Source of the DNA: Coprobacter sp.
GTDB lineage: Bacteria; Bacteroidota; Bacteroidia; Bacteroidales; UBA11471
Direction: 5' to 3'
Assembly (NCBI GenBank): GCA_017462265.1
Contig: JAFTRN010000011.1
Location: 1-63,372, forward strand
DNA length: 63,372 nt
Under the pieces are notes generated by a model that saw nothing but the letters and a program-made list of their open reading frames with translations, had not been told where the DNA came from and ran no database searches. Positions 27,776 to 38,400 of this stretch are shown here, in pieces. A program made the position numbers and the translations under genes. Position 1 is the first letter of the stretch. Every line of letters begins with the position of its first letter.

Positions 27776-30474
27776 CGATTTACTTTTTTACCGTTGATAA
27801 ATATATCGCATTTGCCGGTGGCTGTGTATGTCAGCCCCTCTTTGCTCTTTTCTATTGTTACATCGATAGGTTTTTCGGCGGTGATGGTTATCATGGGTGT
27901 TTTCAAATAGGTGCCACCACCGAGGAATATCGTGGTGTTGTCGCCCTCGGTACCCCATAGCGCGTAAACGGCTTTTGTGCTGAAATCATTGATGGTGGCC
28001 ATTTCGCGAGCGTTGTCGTTGGAGATGATATAGTCGGTACGTCCGCTCTTCTGTGCGACACATATCGCGACAGCACTTTGCGAACGGCTTTCGACGATGG
28101 GGAAGGATACCGATGAGATATTGCTCGGCTCTTGCTCGGTGGTAGGCTCATAAATGGCTACAAAGGGGCGATTCCAAGCCTCGCCATATTGTCGGGCAAC
28201 GAAGGTGAGCGTGGGTTGCTCTTTGATGTTGTAGGGCATATTGCTAACCCGACTCAACCCCTCGGTCGATGGGCTGAGGGCCTTGAATACTTTGCGATCG
28301 GTCTCGCCCTTTAACCACATATTCATGGTCACGTCGTTGCTGTCGGGCATATCTATCGTGTAGGTGGCTTTGATGTCTTTGTCGGTCATGGCACACTCTT
28401 TGTCGAAGATGTAGGAGTAGGCATAGAGGTGTGCCCCGGCAAAGGCCAATTCTTGTGTGGGTTGTAAATCCAACGAGTTGCCATCTGCGGCCGACAGTGT
28501 CATGTGCTGTCCCATGTTGTGATAGAAATAGTCGTGGGTTTTGTCGCCACCCTTCACCTTTTTACTACGGAATATATCTACATAGTAACCGGTCGATTCG
28601 CCGGTGGTGACGATGCTCATCATGCGATTCTGGTCGGCATGACTTTCGGGCTCGAGGAAATAGACCTCGCTGTAACTTACCGGTTGGTATGCGACTTTCC
28701 GCCCCGGGGTGGGGTAGCAGTTCAACACCTCGAAAGAGTGGTTGCTCTTCATGACGGGATATGACGATATACCATCGACACACACGGTATTGTGCGAGGG
28801 GAATTGGCTGTAATATTCGAGATAGTCTTGCCCGCTGTAGAGGGAATAGCCTATACCGGCATCGGGAGCCAGGCGATAACCCTTGCCATATAATTCCATG
28901 TTTATGCCATTGGCATGCATATGGTTACCTTCGCTGGCGTTGAGGGCAATCATGAGACTGCGCTCCCGGTCCATACCATTACGTTGTACCAACCAGCAAG
29001 CGTTGGGAGCAAAAAATGTGGGCGTCACATAATCGTCGATACCGGCAGTGGGAATCTTTTTATCGACGGTAAGCGGTTTGTCTGTGAAGAACGACGCGAT
29101 ATCCACTCGTACATTTTTCTTGGCTTGGACAGCGTCGGTGGCAATACCCGGGTTGAACAGTTTGGCCAAAGCCGTATATTCTTTCTCGGCCTCTTTGTCA
29201 CCGAATTGACGGGCCTGTTCTAACATCTGGGTGTAAATGCCGGCATTGATGGCCGACGGGTGTGTGTCGCCAAATCCCAGCACCATGCGGTCGGGGAAGA
29301 GATATTGGGGAGCAGCTTTTACTGCTTTCTTTATCACTGGAATACGCTTGGTAAGGTCGTAATTGAGGTGGGTGGCGATGGTGCGGCAGAAACTTACATA
29401 GTCGCCCAATACCCCCATACTATACCCGGGGCACTCGAGCCATATACCGGTCTCGGCGTCATACCCATACTCGGCAAGCGTGCTGAGCGACCATTGGCGT
29501 ATCGATGAGCGGTTTATCACATAATCGATGTAATAGCCGCGGCCTTTGCCGTCGTTGTAAGTATTATCGTCCTCGAGTATAAGGGCGATGTTGAAAATGA
29601 AGCGTAATTGTATGAGATTCCAGTTATTGTGGGGTACGCCATTGTCGATGATATTGTCGGCCCATTTTTTGAACGCGGCGGCATATATATCCATCTTGTC
29701 GGCCTTGTGCACTTTGAGGTAGTCGTAGAGGAAATCGTAAAGCGGTACGAGATTGTCGATGATATTCTCGTGTATGACCTCGAACGACTGCATACCCATA
29801 AGCGTCTGTTGGTGCCCGTGATTGAGGTCGTATGGCACGTTGCGATAGTAAATACCGGTCATGTAGGTATCGAATACCGATGCCGCACACTCGGCATATC
29901 GTGTTTCGCCGGTAATCCACCATAGGAATGCCGCATTTTTGGCGATACCGGCTATCTCGTTATTGATGCTCTGTATGATGTTTCCGGTCTTGCTGATGGA
30001 GGCCCATTCGTAGGGTTTCCCTTCGAGCTTGTTGTTGCGCAACCACATACCTCGCGCATCTTCTTGGCGGGGTTGTAACTCTTCGAGTTTGGGGCGTGCA
30101 TAGTCGGTGGCATGACTACGTGCGCCCGATAGCATTACTGTGGGGGCCGGCGCCTTTTCGCCTCCGCAATGGCTGTAATATTCTCCCTTGATATACACCT
30201 CGGTCGCATGGGTATTCCAATGCATCTGCAGGCGGTCGCTGAGCCATTCTGTACCCTTCGCTACATAGGGGTCGGTACGTTGTTGCAGTTTGCTGAGTAC
30301 ATCTTGTGCCCAAGCCTCTTTCTTGATGAGGCGGAGTGTCTCTTTTTTTGTTTTTCCATTGTTTATGTATCGAGGGTGCTCCTGAGACAGATTTTCCCAA
30401 GATGCAGATTCTTGAGCGGACACAGACAGGCCGCTCAAGAACAATATAAGGGAGAGAACAAAAAATTTCTTCAT
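27772..30474 (-). CDS. heparinase II/III-fold polysaccharide lyase, secreted
   Basis: This secreted protein of 900 residues has a signal peptide ending SVSAQ. Residues about 60-430 form an (alpha/alpha) toroid like those of alginate and heparin lyases. From about 500 there is a heparinase II/III-type beta-sheet region with NHMHANGINMELYGKGYRLAPDAG, in which the His and following residues fit a lyase active site, then FPSHNTVCVDG. Such enzymes cleave uronic-acid linkages by beta-elimination and leave an unsaturated sugar, the substrate of the GH88 encoded downstream. I cannot assign a numbered PL family. It overlaps the GH127-type gene by four bases and follows GH39 by 43 bases. Confidence 0.8.
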   Translation of the reverse strand: MKKFFVLSLILFLSGLSVSAQESASWENLSQEHPRYINNGKTKKETLRLIKKEAWAQDVLSKLQQRTDPYVAKGTEWLSDRLQMHWNTHATEVYIKGEYYSHCGGEKAPAPTVMLSGARSHATDYARPKLEELQPRQEDARGMWLRNNKLEGKPYEWASISKTGNIIQSINNEIAGIAKNAAFLWWITGETRYAECAASVFDTYMTGIYYRNVPYDLNHGHQQTLMGMQSFEVIHENIIDNLVPLYDFLYDYLKVHKADKMDIYAAAFKKWADNIIDNGVPHNNWNLIQLRFIFNIALILEDDNTYNDGKGRGYYIDYVINRSSIRQWSLSTLAEYGYDAETGIWLECPGYSMGVLGDYVSFCRTIATHLNYDLTKRIPVIKKAVKAAPQYLFPDRMVLGFGDTHPSAINAGIYTQMLEQARQFGDKEAEKEYTALAKLFNPGIATDAVQAKKNVRVDIASFFTDKPLTVDKKIPTAGIDDYVTPTFFAPNACWLVQRNGMDRERSLMIALNASEGNHMHANGINMELYGKGYRLAPDAGIGYSLYSGQDYLEYYSQFPSHNTVCVDGISSYPVMKSNHSFEVLNCYPTPGRKVAYQPVSYSEVYFLEPESHADQNRMMSIVTTGESTGYYVDIFRSKKVKGGDKTHDYFYHNMGQHMTLSAADGNSLDLQPTQELAFAGAHLYAYSYIFDKECAMTDKDIKATYTIDMPDSNDVTMNMWLKGETDRKVFKALSPSTEGLSRVSNMPYNIKEQPTLTFVARQYGEAWNRPFVAIYEPTTEQEPSNISSVSFPIVESRSQSAVAICVAQKSGRTDYIISNDNAREMATINDFSTKAVYALWGTEGDNTTIFLGGGTYLKTPMITITAEKPIDVTIEKSKEGLTYTATGKCDIFINGKKVNR

Positions 30475-30517
30475 ACGTAGGTGTTTTAAGAAAATTTTAA
30501 ACAGCGTCTAAGGTTTA

Positions 30518-32152
30518 TTAGAGCTCGGTGATGAGTACGCAGCTCCACGGAGCGAGCTCTTGGGCGATGTGTAATTGACCTTTGTCGTTGGCACGTACCA
30601 CTTTCTTGTCGGTACCCCAAGCACGTTCTTTCAAGAATGAAATTTCTTCGCGAGTGGGAGAGTGGGGGGCGCCTATCTCTTTCCAATCGTCGTACACGTT
30701 ACCATTTTCTTTATCGAGAGTCTCGATGATGAAAGTAGCACCGGGTTTCAGCCCTTCGAGAGTGAAATCGACGTTTTTTGCTGAGGCATCCATATAATTG
30801 TTGAAATTCTTGGCCGAGGGTACGTTTTGTTCATATTCGGCCGGATAATTAAAGGCTATGGCTGCTATTTTTCCGGTCTTTGACGAGCGGCTTACAAACA
30901 GAGGGTCGGCATAGTAGAGCTTTTCGTCGCCGAGACGGTGCAACATACGATAGGCGTGGAACGAGGGTTTCACCAATCCTTGAAAATTGATCATACCGAA
31001 ACCGCCGTGGAAGATACTTTCGCCACCGCCTTTTTCTTCGAATACGTCGGTGAAGGTCCAGTACATGAGCGAATGTGCCATACCGATACAGTCGAGATTG
31101 GCTTTAATGATGTAGGCGGCAGGTGGTAATATGTCGTGGTTGCGATCACGACTGTTGGGGCTGGTGCTCCACTCGGTGAGGTGTATCTCGGCGTTGGGGT
31201 ATTTGCTCTTAGCCAAGGTTTTTCGCAACCAGGTAATATCGTCTTTCAAGGAGTGAACGTAGCGTATGGCGTCTTTGCCGCGGCCGGTCTCGGGGTCGAG
31301 AGCGTAATCGGTGGGATAGGGGTGAGTAGAGATGAAATCGACAGGCAGGTTCTCTTTCTCACAATAGCGTAAGAAGTCTTTTATCCAGATACCTTCCCAT
31401 TGTTGTTTATTGATTTGGTCTTGGGGGTAAAAGCGAGATTTGCTGTGGTCGAGTACCTCACCATCGTGGCGACGATCGGCAATGAAATTACTTGTGGCCG
31501 GGCCACCGATTTTCAATCGACTATCTACCGATTTTACAGCGTTGGCAGCCTCTTTGTACAAACGGAAATAGTCGCTTTTCGTGCCATGGAAGAACGCTCC
31601 GTTACCGGTGAGGTTAGGTTCGTTCCATACCTCGAAATACCAAGTGAGCACCTCATCGATACCATATCGATCGACGACGTGTTGTGTGAAAGCTTTCACC
31701 AAGTCGTGCCATTTGCCGAAATTGTTGCGATCGACCGACACGTTGGCTTTCCACCAGAATTGTGTTTTGCTATCTTTAGCGGCGATGTCTTTGGGAAAGA
31801 ATGCCAATTCTACAAAGGGTTTTACCCCCATATCGAGCATACGGTCATATACTTCATCGACATATTGCCAATTATAGACAACTTTACCATTGGGCTTGGT
31901 AAAATAGGTGAACATATCGTCGTGGAACAGTCCGTGCATACGTACATATTGAAATCCGCAATGCTCTTTTACCAATTGCAGATGTTCTAACCAACCGGCA
32001 CGCAACCCTTCATTGACACGTCCGGCACCGACGCCTACGCTCCAATAGTGGTCAAACGACTCCCCTTTTTTTGTTACATCTATTTTTTGCGCGTACATGG
32101 TGCTGCCGAGAATTATGACGGAAAGTGCTGTAAGTAAGACTCTTTTTTTCAT
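30518..32152 (-). CDS. GH39 glycoside hydrolase (beta-xylosidase-like)
   Basis: This 544-residue secreted enzyme has a clan GH-A (beta/alpha)8 barrel. The start at 32152 gives a signal peptide ending TMYAQ; the frame extends 11 residues further without signal character. The acid/base Glu lies in FEVWNEPNL (about 176) and the nucleophile Glu in HLTEWSTSP (about 327), the two GH39 landmarks. RMHGLFHDDM near 75-84 is also typical. GH39 enzymes act on beta-xylosides, alpha-L-iduronides, or other pentosides in more recently described subfamilies, so xylose or arabinose release is the best guess. It sits between the GH28-like and lyase genes in the same direction. Confidence 0.88.
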   Translation of the reverse strand: MKKRVLLTALSVIILGSTMYAQKIDVTKKGESFDHYWSVGVGAGRVNEGLRAGWLEHLQLVKEHCGFQYVRMHGLFHDDMFTYFTKPNGKVVYNWQYVDEVYDRMLDMGVKPFVELAFFPKDIAAKDSKTQFWWKANVSVDRNNFGKWHDLVKAFTQHVVDRYGIDEVLTWYFEVWNEPNLTGNGAFFHGTKSDYFRLYKEAANAVKSVDSRLKIGGPATSNFIADRRHDGEVLDHSKSRFYPQDQINKQQWEGIWIKDFLRYCEKENLPVDFISTHPYPTDYALDPETGRGKDAIRYVHSLKDDITWLRKTLAKSKYPNAEIHLTEWSTSPNSRDRNHDILPPAAYIIKANLDCIGMAHSLMYWTFTDVFEEKGGGESIFHGGFGMINFQGLVKPSFHAYRMLHRLGDEKLYYADPLFVSRSSKTGKIAAIAFNYPAEYEQNVPSAKNFNNYMDASAKNVDFTLEGLKPGATFIIETLDKENGNVYDDWKEIGAPHSPTREEISFLKERAWGTDKKVVRANDKGQLHIAQELAPWSCVLITEL

Positions 32153-32185
32153 ATTTTGTATATTTGATTTGTCGAAGTTAAACAA

Positions 32186-33616
32186 TTATTTTGTCTTTAC
32201 AAAGGTTATCTCCTCGGTATGTTCTCCAATGAAAAAACGGGACATATCACTCGTCTTATACCACCCGGGTTTACCCGGCATATCATCGCTTATAACGACA
32301 CCATTGATGGTGAGGTTTTCGAAACGAACATTCTTTACTTTACGCTCTTCGTTGTAGCCGGCAATAATGGAAATCTCGGCATTATCGCCGGTATAAGATA
32401 TGTCTTTGAACAAAATATTTTCAATACCTATACCCGGAGCTTTACAATATTTTTTGTTGTAGAATATGCGTAGGTTTACCAATTGTCCTTGTCGGAAATC
32501 TTCGATACGGATATTTTCGAAACGTACATTGCGTATGAGGTTGTTATCGCCGGCGTTGATGGCGAGACAGCCTTGATAATCGACTTGTTTTTCTTTGTGA
32601 TCGAGAATGTCGATATTCTCATATACAACATCTTCTATTGTGTCAAAACCCTCGGGATCACCGTGTAACCCGATAAATATAGGGTGTGCCACATCGGCCC
32701 ATAAGGTGGAATTTTGCATCGTGATATTGCGGCAACTCCCTTTATGCCCGAGACGGGTGGCATATACGGTGGTGCAGTCGTCGGAGTTGCGACAGAATAC
32801 GCCATCGAACAACACGTTGCTGCTGGCAAATACGTTCATACCGTCGCCCCAGCCATAGGAACTGATAGCCTTCACGTTGCGTATGGTCACGCCATCGGAC
32901 TCGCCGGTGGGACATTGGGTGGTAATCACCCCTTCGACTTCAATGTTTTTAGATTGCTTAATGTGTATGCCGGCACCTTTGGGTAATGGGTGCACGATAC
33001 CGCGACCATGGATTTTTACATTCTCGGTGTTGTGTACCTGTAATACACCACGTACCACGGCGCCACCGGCGATATAGACGGTGGTACCGGTCGGTATATT
33101 GAGTGTGTCGCCCGGCAGTTGATGCAGTCCCGCGCCGAAGTAGATGAGATTTTTGCCTTTTTTCTTTTGGGGGGCGTTGGTGTCGATGGGGTTGGCAAAG
33201 AGGTGTAGATTGTGGAATATATCCTTGTTTACCTCTACCGAGAGATTTCTCGGGCGGTCGAGCGTGAACGAGAGAGTATCGCCACATATCGTGGGTACAA
33301 TTTCGTAGGAGAGCGGACGTATACGAGCCTCTTGTACCGGGGTGTGAGAAATGACGCGTACCTCTATCTCACCGGTGAAATCGAAATAGCCCAATGAGGC
33401 TTTCTCGGTGTGATGCTTGGTATCGACCACTTCATCGACTTTTACCATATAGGTAGCCACATTGTGCCATTTGCCTCCCGGTGTGCGTACATCGACGGTG
33501 AAATCGTGTTTCATCTCCACGCCATCGGGGGCAGGGTAGGTAACGACTTTGTTCTCGCAAATCCCTATGAAGGGGGTGCCTATCAAGGCGCATAACAGTG
33601 TCAGAATCTTTTTCAT
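32186..33616 (-). CDS. GH28-like right-handed beta-helix glycosidase
   Basis: This secreted protein of 476 residues has a signal peptide ending about residue 20. An N-terminal beta-sandwich (about 21-150) precedes a parallel beta-helix with repeating NVxxxGxG rungs. Acid residues occupy positions like the GH28 catalytic set: GWGDGMN (about 252-258), RNSDDC (about 272-277), and FIGLHGDP with a His (about 312-319). The exact polygalacturonase motifs NTD, GHG and RIK are not present, so this is a divergent GH28/GH49-like enzyme and its substrate is uncertain. It is the first gene after the terminator hairpin that follows the downstream SusD, and heads the enzyme half of the PUL. Confidence 0.72.
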   Translation of the reverse strand: MKKILTLLCALIGTPFIGICENKVVTYPAPDGVEMKHDFTVDVRTPGGKWHNVATYMVKVDEVVDTKHHTEKASLGYFDFTGEIEVRVISHTPVQEARIRPLSYEIVPTICGDTLSFTLDRPRNLSVEVNKDIFHNLHLFANPIDTNAPQKKKGKNLIYFGAGLHQLPGDTLNIPTGTTVYIAGGAVVRGVLQVHNTENVKIHGRGIVHPLPKGAGIHIKQSKNIEVEGVITTQCPTGESDGVTIRNVKAISSYGWGDGMNVFASSNVLFDGVFCRNSDDCTTVYATRLGHKGSCRNITMQNSTLWADVAHPIFIGLHGDPEGFDTIEDVVYENIDILDHKEKQVDYQGCLAINAGDNNLIRNVRFENIRIEDFRQGQLVNLRIFYNKKYCKAPGIGIENILFKDISYTGDNAEISIIAGYNEERKVKNVRFENLTINGVVISDDMPGKPGWYKTSDMSRFFIGEHTEEITFVKTK

Positions 33617-33702
33617 ATCGTGCTTTTTTACCTATTGAAAATTCATTATATAATTATCATACGATTGGGTAATAAAATATACTCAATGCGAAAGTAAAAA
33701 AA

Positions 33703-33736
33703 CGCTACCCTGCAATGAAAAATTTGCAGGGTAGCG
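33703..33736 (-). terminator. strong intrinsic terminator between SusD and enzyme genes
   Basis: A perfect 13-bp stem (33703-33715 with 33724-33736) has an 8-base loop and, on the minus strand, is followed by seven T residues. It begins 30 bases past the SusD stop codon. Transcription into the enzyme genes therefore needs read-through or another promoter in 33617-33702. No clear one was found there, only a TACTTTCG-like box overlapping the T-run. Confidence 0.85.
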
Positions 33737-33765
33737 CGTGAAAGTATAAGAAACATTAATGTATT

Positions 33766-35481
33766 TTATCGGTTGGCTGAGGGCAGATACCAATTGTTTT
33801 TATCACTCAAGAATGTAATCCATTCCTCGCGAGAACGCGGAGAATTGACCGCTGTGGCAAGTTTGCTTGCTACTTTCGTAGCCAGATAGCCTGGATCGTT
33901 GCGATAGGTCGAGATACGCATCAGGTCGTGGAAACGATTGCCTTCAAAGGCACACTCCAATACATATTCGTCCATAATTTTATTCTCTACATCGGTGAGG
34001 CTGTCGAGGCCGGTAGATGTATCGATACGATAGGCCAGATTGAAGTCCACGTCACCGGAGCCTCGGCTGTGTAGGGCCGCATTTTTGGAGAAGATAGAGG
34101 TGTAGGCCGAGTTCATTTGTCCGAAATCGGTGTATATTTCTCCACCTAATTCATCTTCTTTGATGTAGTTGCGATTGTTGAGCACGTTAGTGGTAAGACC
34201 ATATTTCAGTACAGCCATAGCCAATTGGTGTTTGCCCAATCGGTTTACGGCCTCGGCATATCTCAGATAGATGAGCGGAGCACGGCACAGTGAGGTGTAG
34301 TAGGCGTCGTTGGCTCTCATTTTCCCGATTTTGGTGATATAAGCATCGGTATATTCGCCGGTTGTGGAGTTGGCGGGAACATTCATTACATACGAACCGT
34401 AATCGCTCGTCTTACCCTCTCCGCGCAAGTCGCCCGATACCGGTACGATTTTATTGCTGATGCTGAATTGTTGAGCATCGAATATTTCGCGACAGGCACC
34501 CGAGGCACCCAGCTGATAGCTCGATAAGAGGTCGGGGAGGCGTGTCATTCCATGCTCGAACTCGTCGGAGTAGGCGATGAGCGACACGAAATTGTCTGAA
34601 GGTATATTGGTGAATTGGTCGCTCCATTTACGGGTGCTAACATCGTCGCACATCGAGTTGCGCCAGCGGTTGGCTCCCATCGATATAGTGAGTTTGCGTT
34701 CTACCATGAGGCTGTGATACATCTCGGCGGCGCTTGCGAAATCTTGTTTCCACATATACAATTCACCCAGCATGAAACGTACCGGTAAAATCAGCATTTT
34801 GGTCTGGAATGAGTTGATAGTCGAGTACTCGCCTTCGATAAAGGGCATGATTTCCTCTTGGTCGGAGGCCGGACAGTAGGGCCGTAACTCCTCTATCAAT
34901 TTCTCGATGAGGACATTGGTCGGTAGCTCGTTTTCGCTCTCGGTAAATGCTTCGGCGGTGAAATCAATAACATCGACCTCGTCGTTGGTGTTGAGAATGG
35001 GGTGGGTAAAGTAGTGAACTTTGCCATAGTCTAACGCCAATTGCAAGAAGGCCCAAGCACGGATTGTGCGTACCGGAACCGACAAGGTATCGGTTTTAGC
35101 CCCCATGGTCTCGGTGTCGAGACGGTCGATGTAGTAGTTGCAGTTGTTGATGAGCGCGTAGAGTTTCTTTTCGTGCAGATAGGCGTTGGCCGAGTCGGCT
35201 GCAAAAAATTCAATATCGCGCAAATCTTGCGGGGTATTATTGGTTTGTGTCATGAGGTCGCCGCGAAGTTCACCGCTGATGACATAGTCGTTGCCGACTT
35301 GTTGCATGAGTTGCAATATGCCACACAGGTGGTAGAACGCGTCGCGCTCGGTTTTTACCGTATGTCCTTGCGTGTCGATGACACTGACCAAATCATTGTC
35401 GAAGAAGTCTTGGCACGATGTGAATAACAATGCGCCAAGGCACACACCGAAGAATTTTTTTATAGAAAATATCGTCTTCAT
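33766..35481 (-). CDS. SusD/RagB-family glycan-binding lipoprotein 1
   Basis: This 571-residue outer-membrane lipoprotein has the lipobox LFTSC (Cys23) followed by QDFFD. The N-terminal helix-rich region with TPR-like repeats (NNCNYYIDRLD; RTIRAWAFLQLALDYG) and the C-terminal LIYLRYAEAVNRLGK and AFEGNRFHDLMR motifs are those of SusD proteins, which cap the SusC transporter and bind the oligosaccharide. It lies 13 bases after its SusC partner. It is followed by a strong terminator. Confidence 0.93.
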   Translation of the reverse strand: MKTIFSIKKFFGVCLGALLFTSCQDFFDNDLVSVIDTQGHTVKTERDAFYHLCGILQLMQQVGNDYVISGELRGDLMTQTNNTPQDLRDIEFFAADSANAYLHEKKLYALINNCNYYIDRLDTETMGAKTDTLSVPVRTIRAWAFLQLALDYGKVHYFTHPILNTNDEVDVIDFTAEAFTESENELPTNVLIEKLIEELRPYCPASDQEEIMPFIEGEYSTINSFQTKMLILPVRFMLGELYMWKQDFASAAEMYHSLMVERKLTISMGANRWRNSMCDDVSTRKWSDQFTNIPSDNFVSLIAYSDEFEHGMTRLPDLLSSYQLGASGACREIFDAQQFSISNKIVPVSGDLRGEGKTSDYGSYVMNVPANSTTGEYTDAYITKIGKMRANDAYYTSLCRAPLIYLRYAEAVNRLGKHQLAMAVLKYGLTTNVLNNRNYIKEDELGGEIYTDFGQMNSAYTSIFSKNAALHSRGSGDVDFNLAYRIDTSTGLDSLTDVENKIMDEYVLECAFEGNRFHDLMRISTYRNDPGYLATKVASKLATAVNSPRSREEWITFLSDKNNWYLPSANR

Positions 35482-35494
35482 CGTGAGGAATGTG

Positions 35495-38400
35495 TTAGAG
35501 ATTAATTTTTATACCGAAGTTGAAGGCACGATTTGCCGGCAGACGACCGAAATCGACACCTTGCATCAAGGGACTGCTATCACAAGAGATTTCGGGATCG
35601 GCACCTAAATAATTGGTCCAAGTGTAGAGGTTGGAGGCCGATGCCCATATGGTCAATCCGTGAATGTGCGGAATTTCCACGGGAAGTTTATAGTTGATAC
35701 GAATATCTTTCAATTTCAGATAACTTCCGTCCTCAATAAAGCGATCGCTGAATCGTGCGTTGCCTACGGGGTCGCCTAAGACGGCACGCGGCATATCGGT
35801 TACCTGACCTTCGTATTTCCAACGATTGGCCATGGCCTGTGTCTGGTTATTGAGGGTACTTCCGCTCTCGAGCAGGTGACGTTGGAAATTGTAAATGTCG
35901 TTACCTATCGAGTAGGTGAAGAAAATATCCAACGATACGGGACCGATGGTGAACGTGTTGATGAACGAGCCGGTAACAGCCGGATTGGGATCGCCGATAA
36001 TGGTACGGTCTTTCTCGTCGATGATGCCATCGTTATAGAGGTCGGCAAAATGTACGTCGCCGGCGTGAAAAGCGAGTTTGTTTTGCTTGTTCTCGTCCCA
36101 AGTTTCCAACCCGGCATTTTGAGCCTGGCTCTCGGTCTGGAACACGCGACTACCATTCTCTTCGACCGTCTTGTAGCCGTAGAATACTCCCACAGGATTG
36201 CCGGTAGCGGTCAATACATATCCGTTGCCTACCGAGGTCTCGAATGATGAGCCGGGTACCGAGGTCATTTCGTTTTTGTAGTGCATGAGGCCTATCTCGG
36301 CATTCCATTTGAAGTTTTTGCGATTTACAAGGCGGGCATTGAGCGTCACTTCGTAACCCGAGTTTTCCATATCACCACCATTGGTGAGGTAGGAGTCAAG
36401 GCCCGAGAGGAAATCGGCGGTATGATACATCAAGAGGTCTGATGTCTTATGCTTGAAATAGTCGAAACTGAATGCCAATCGATTGTCGAGGAAGGCAAAG
36501 TCGGCTCCGATATTGAATTTGCGGGTGGTTTCCCATTTGAGACTCTCGTTGCCGAGGTTCCCGATTTGCAGACCGGTGGCGTTGCCAAAGTAGTTGATGG
36601 CCGAGAGGTAGGAGTAGCGGGTGAAAATGTCAAGACCATCGTTACCTGTGGTGCCGTATTCTATCCGTATGTTGAACTTGTCGAGCCATTTGGCATCTTG
36701 CATGAATTCTTCACCGCTGACAAGCCAGTTGGCACCGATAGAGGGGAATGTGGCCCATGTGCCGTGCAAGAAGCGATAGCCGGCATCGATGTTGTTGCCA
36801 AATGTGGAGCAGGCTTCGGTAGTGACAGCTCCCCACACGCTGTAACGATTGTCAAACGTGTAGCGGGCTTGCAGGTAGATGGCCGAGTTGCGAATGGCGT
36901 TTTTGGCACCATCGACGTGTTTGCCATCGAGGCTGGTACTGAGGTTCACGATTTTGTCGCTACCGGTGTTGTGTCCCTCCTCATAGTTGCTCTTATAACT
37001 ATTGGTCTGTATGCGTAGTCCCAATTCGGCATCGACTTGATGACGACCGCCAAAAAGGTGTCCGAAATGGAATTTCGTATCGCTGAACAGCTGGTCTTGG
37101 GTGATGGCTTGGTCTTTGACCGTATTCTCGTAAATGCTGCCATTGGGTTGTACTTGGGGCGCTATACCTTTGAGCGGACTGTAATAGTGCTCTTTTACGG
37201 CGTTGAGGTTATAGGCAAATCTCGAGCTGAGATCGAACATCTTCGTTATTTGCCATTTGGGCATGACGTTCACTCCGAAACGATATTGCTTGAAATTACC
37301 CTTGGAATTGTCGAGTATCGATTGGGGGTTGGAGATGCCGAAAATATCTACTTCAGAGAGATTGGTCGTGTAGTTCAATCCATTGTTGGAGTAGGCATAG
37401 GGGAGTAACAGCGGCGATTTCACAAGTGCCAGATAAGAGGGTGAGGTATATTGGTTGATACCATCGTCGAGCAGGTTGCGAGAGGTGTATGAGAAGTCAA
37501 ATCCGGCAAAGACCGAGATCCATTTGCTCAGTGTGACATCGCTGTTGAAGTGGGTGTTCAATCGGTCGTAGTCGGTCGATTCTACCACGCCTTTACCACT
37601 CTGGTAGGCTACCGACAACACATATTGTGCTATATTGTCGCCACCCTCTACGTTCAAACCGTAATATTGGCGGAATCCGTTGCGATACACATCTTCGGTC
37701 CAGTCGTGATTGTTGTGATAGGTGTTGTACAAGAGGTTTGTGGCGATGTCGGCATCGTCGTTGAAAATGTCTTTGTATTTTTCTTCAGAACCTTTGACCA
37801 ACTCACTCATATAGGAACGATATTGCGAAGCGTCCATCATGCGCATGGTCGAGGGTTTCAGTTGCATGCCCCAGTTCATGTTTACATCGATTTTGGTACT
37901 GAAACTCTTTCCGCGGCGGGTAGAGATGAGTATAGCACCGTTGGCCCCTTTCGATCCGTATATCGATGTGGCGTTTTTCAGAATCTCGACTTTCTCTATG
38001 TCGTTTACATCGATATTGGCCAAGGCGTTGATATAGAATCCTTCGAATACCGACTCTACATTCTCGGTGTTTTGTATCACGCCATCGATGACCACGAGCG
38101 GTTGCGTATTGAGGTTTACCGAGTTGTAGCCTCGGATATACATATTGGCACCCATACCGGCCATAGAGCTGCGAGAGATGGCGCGCATATCGCCACCGAA
38201 ACGCATACCCAGCTCTTCATCGATCGACAGGCTCGGAGTGTTGGTGTAGATGTTCTCACCCTCTTTGCGGCTGCTGAAAGCATCGGTGTACATCTTCACG
38301 TTTTGTGCTTTCTTACCTCGCAGAGCCACCTCTTGCGACATATAGCCGGGGGCGCTGTAGGTGAGAATGTCTTTGTTCGAGGGTAAGGTGATTTTGTAAC

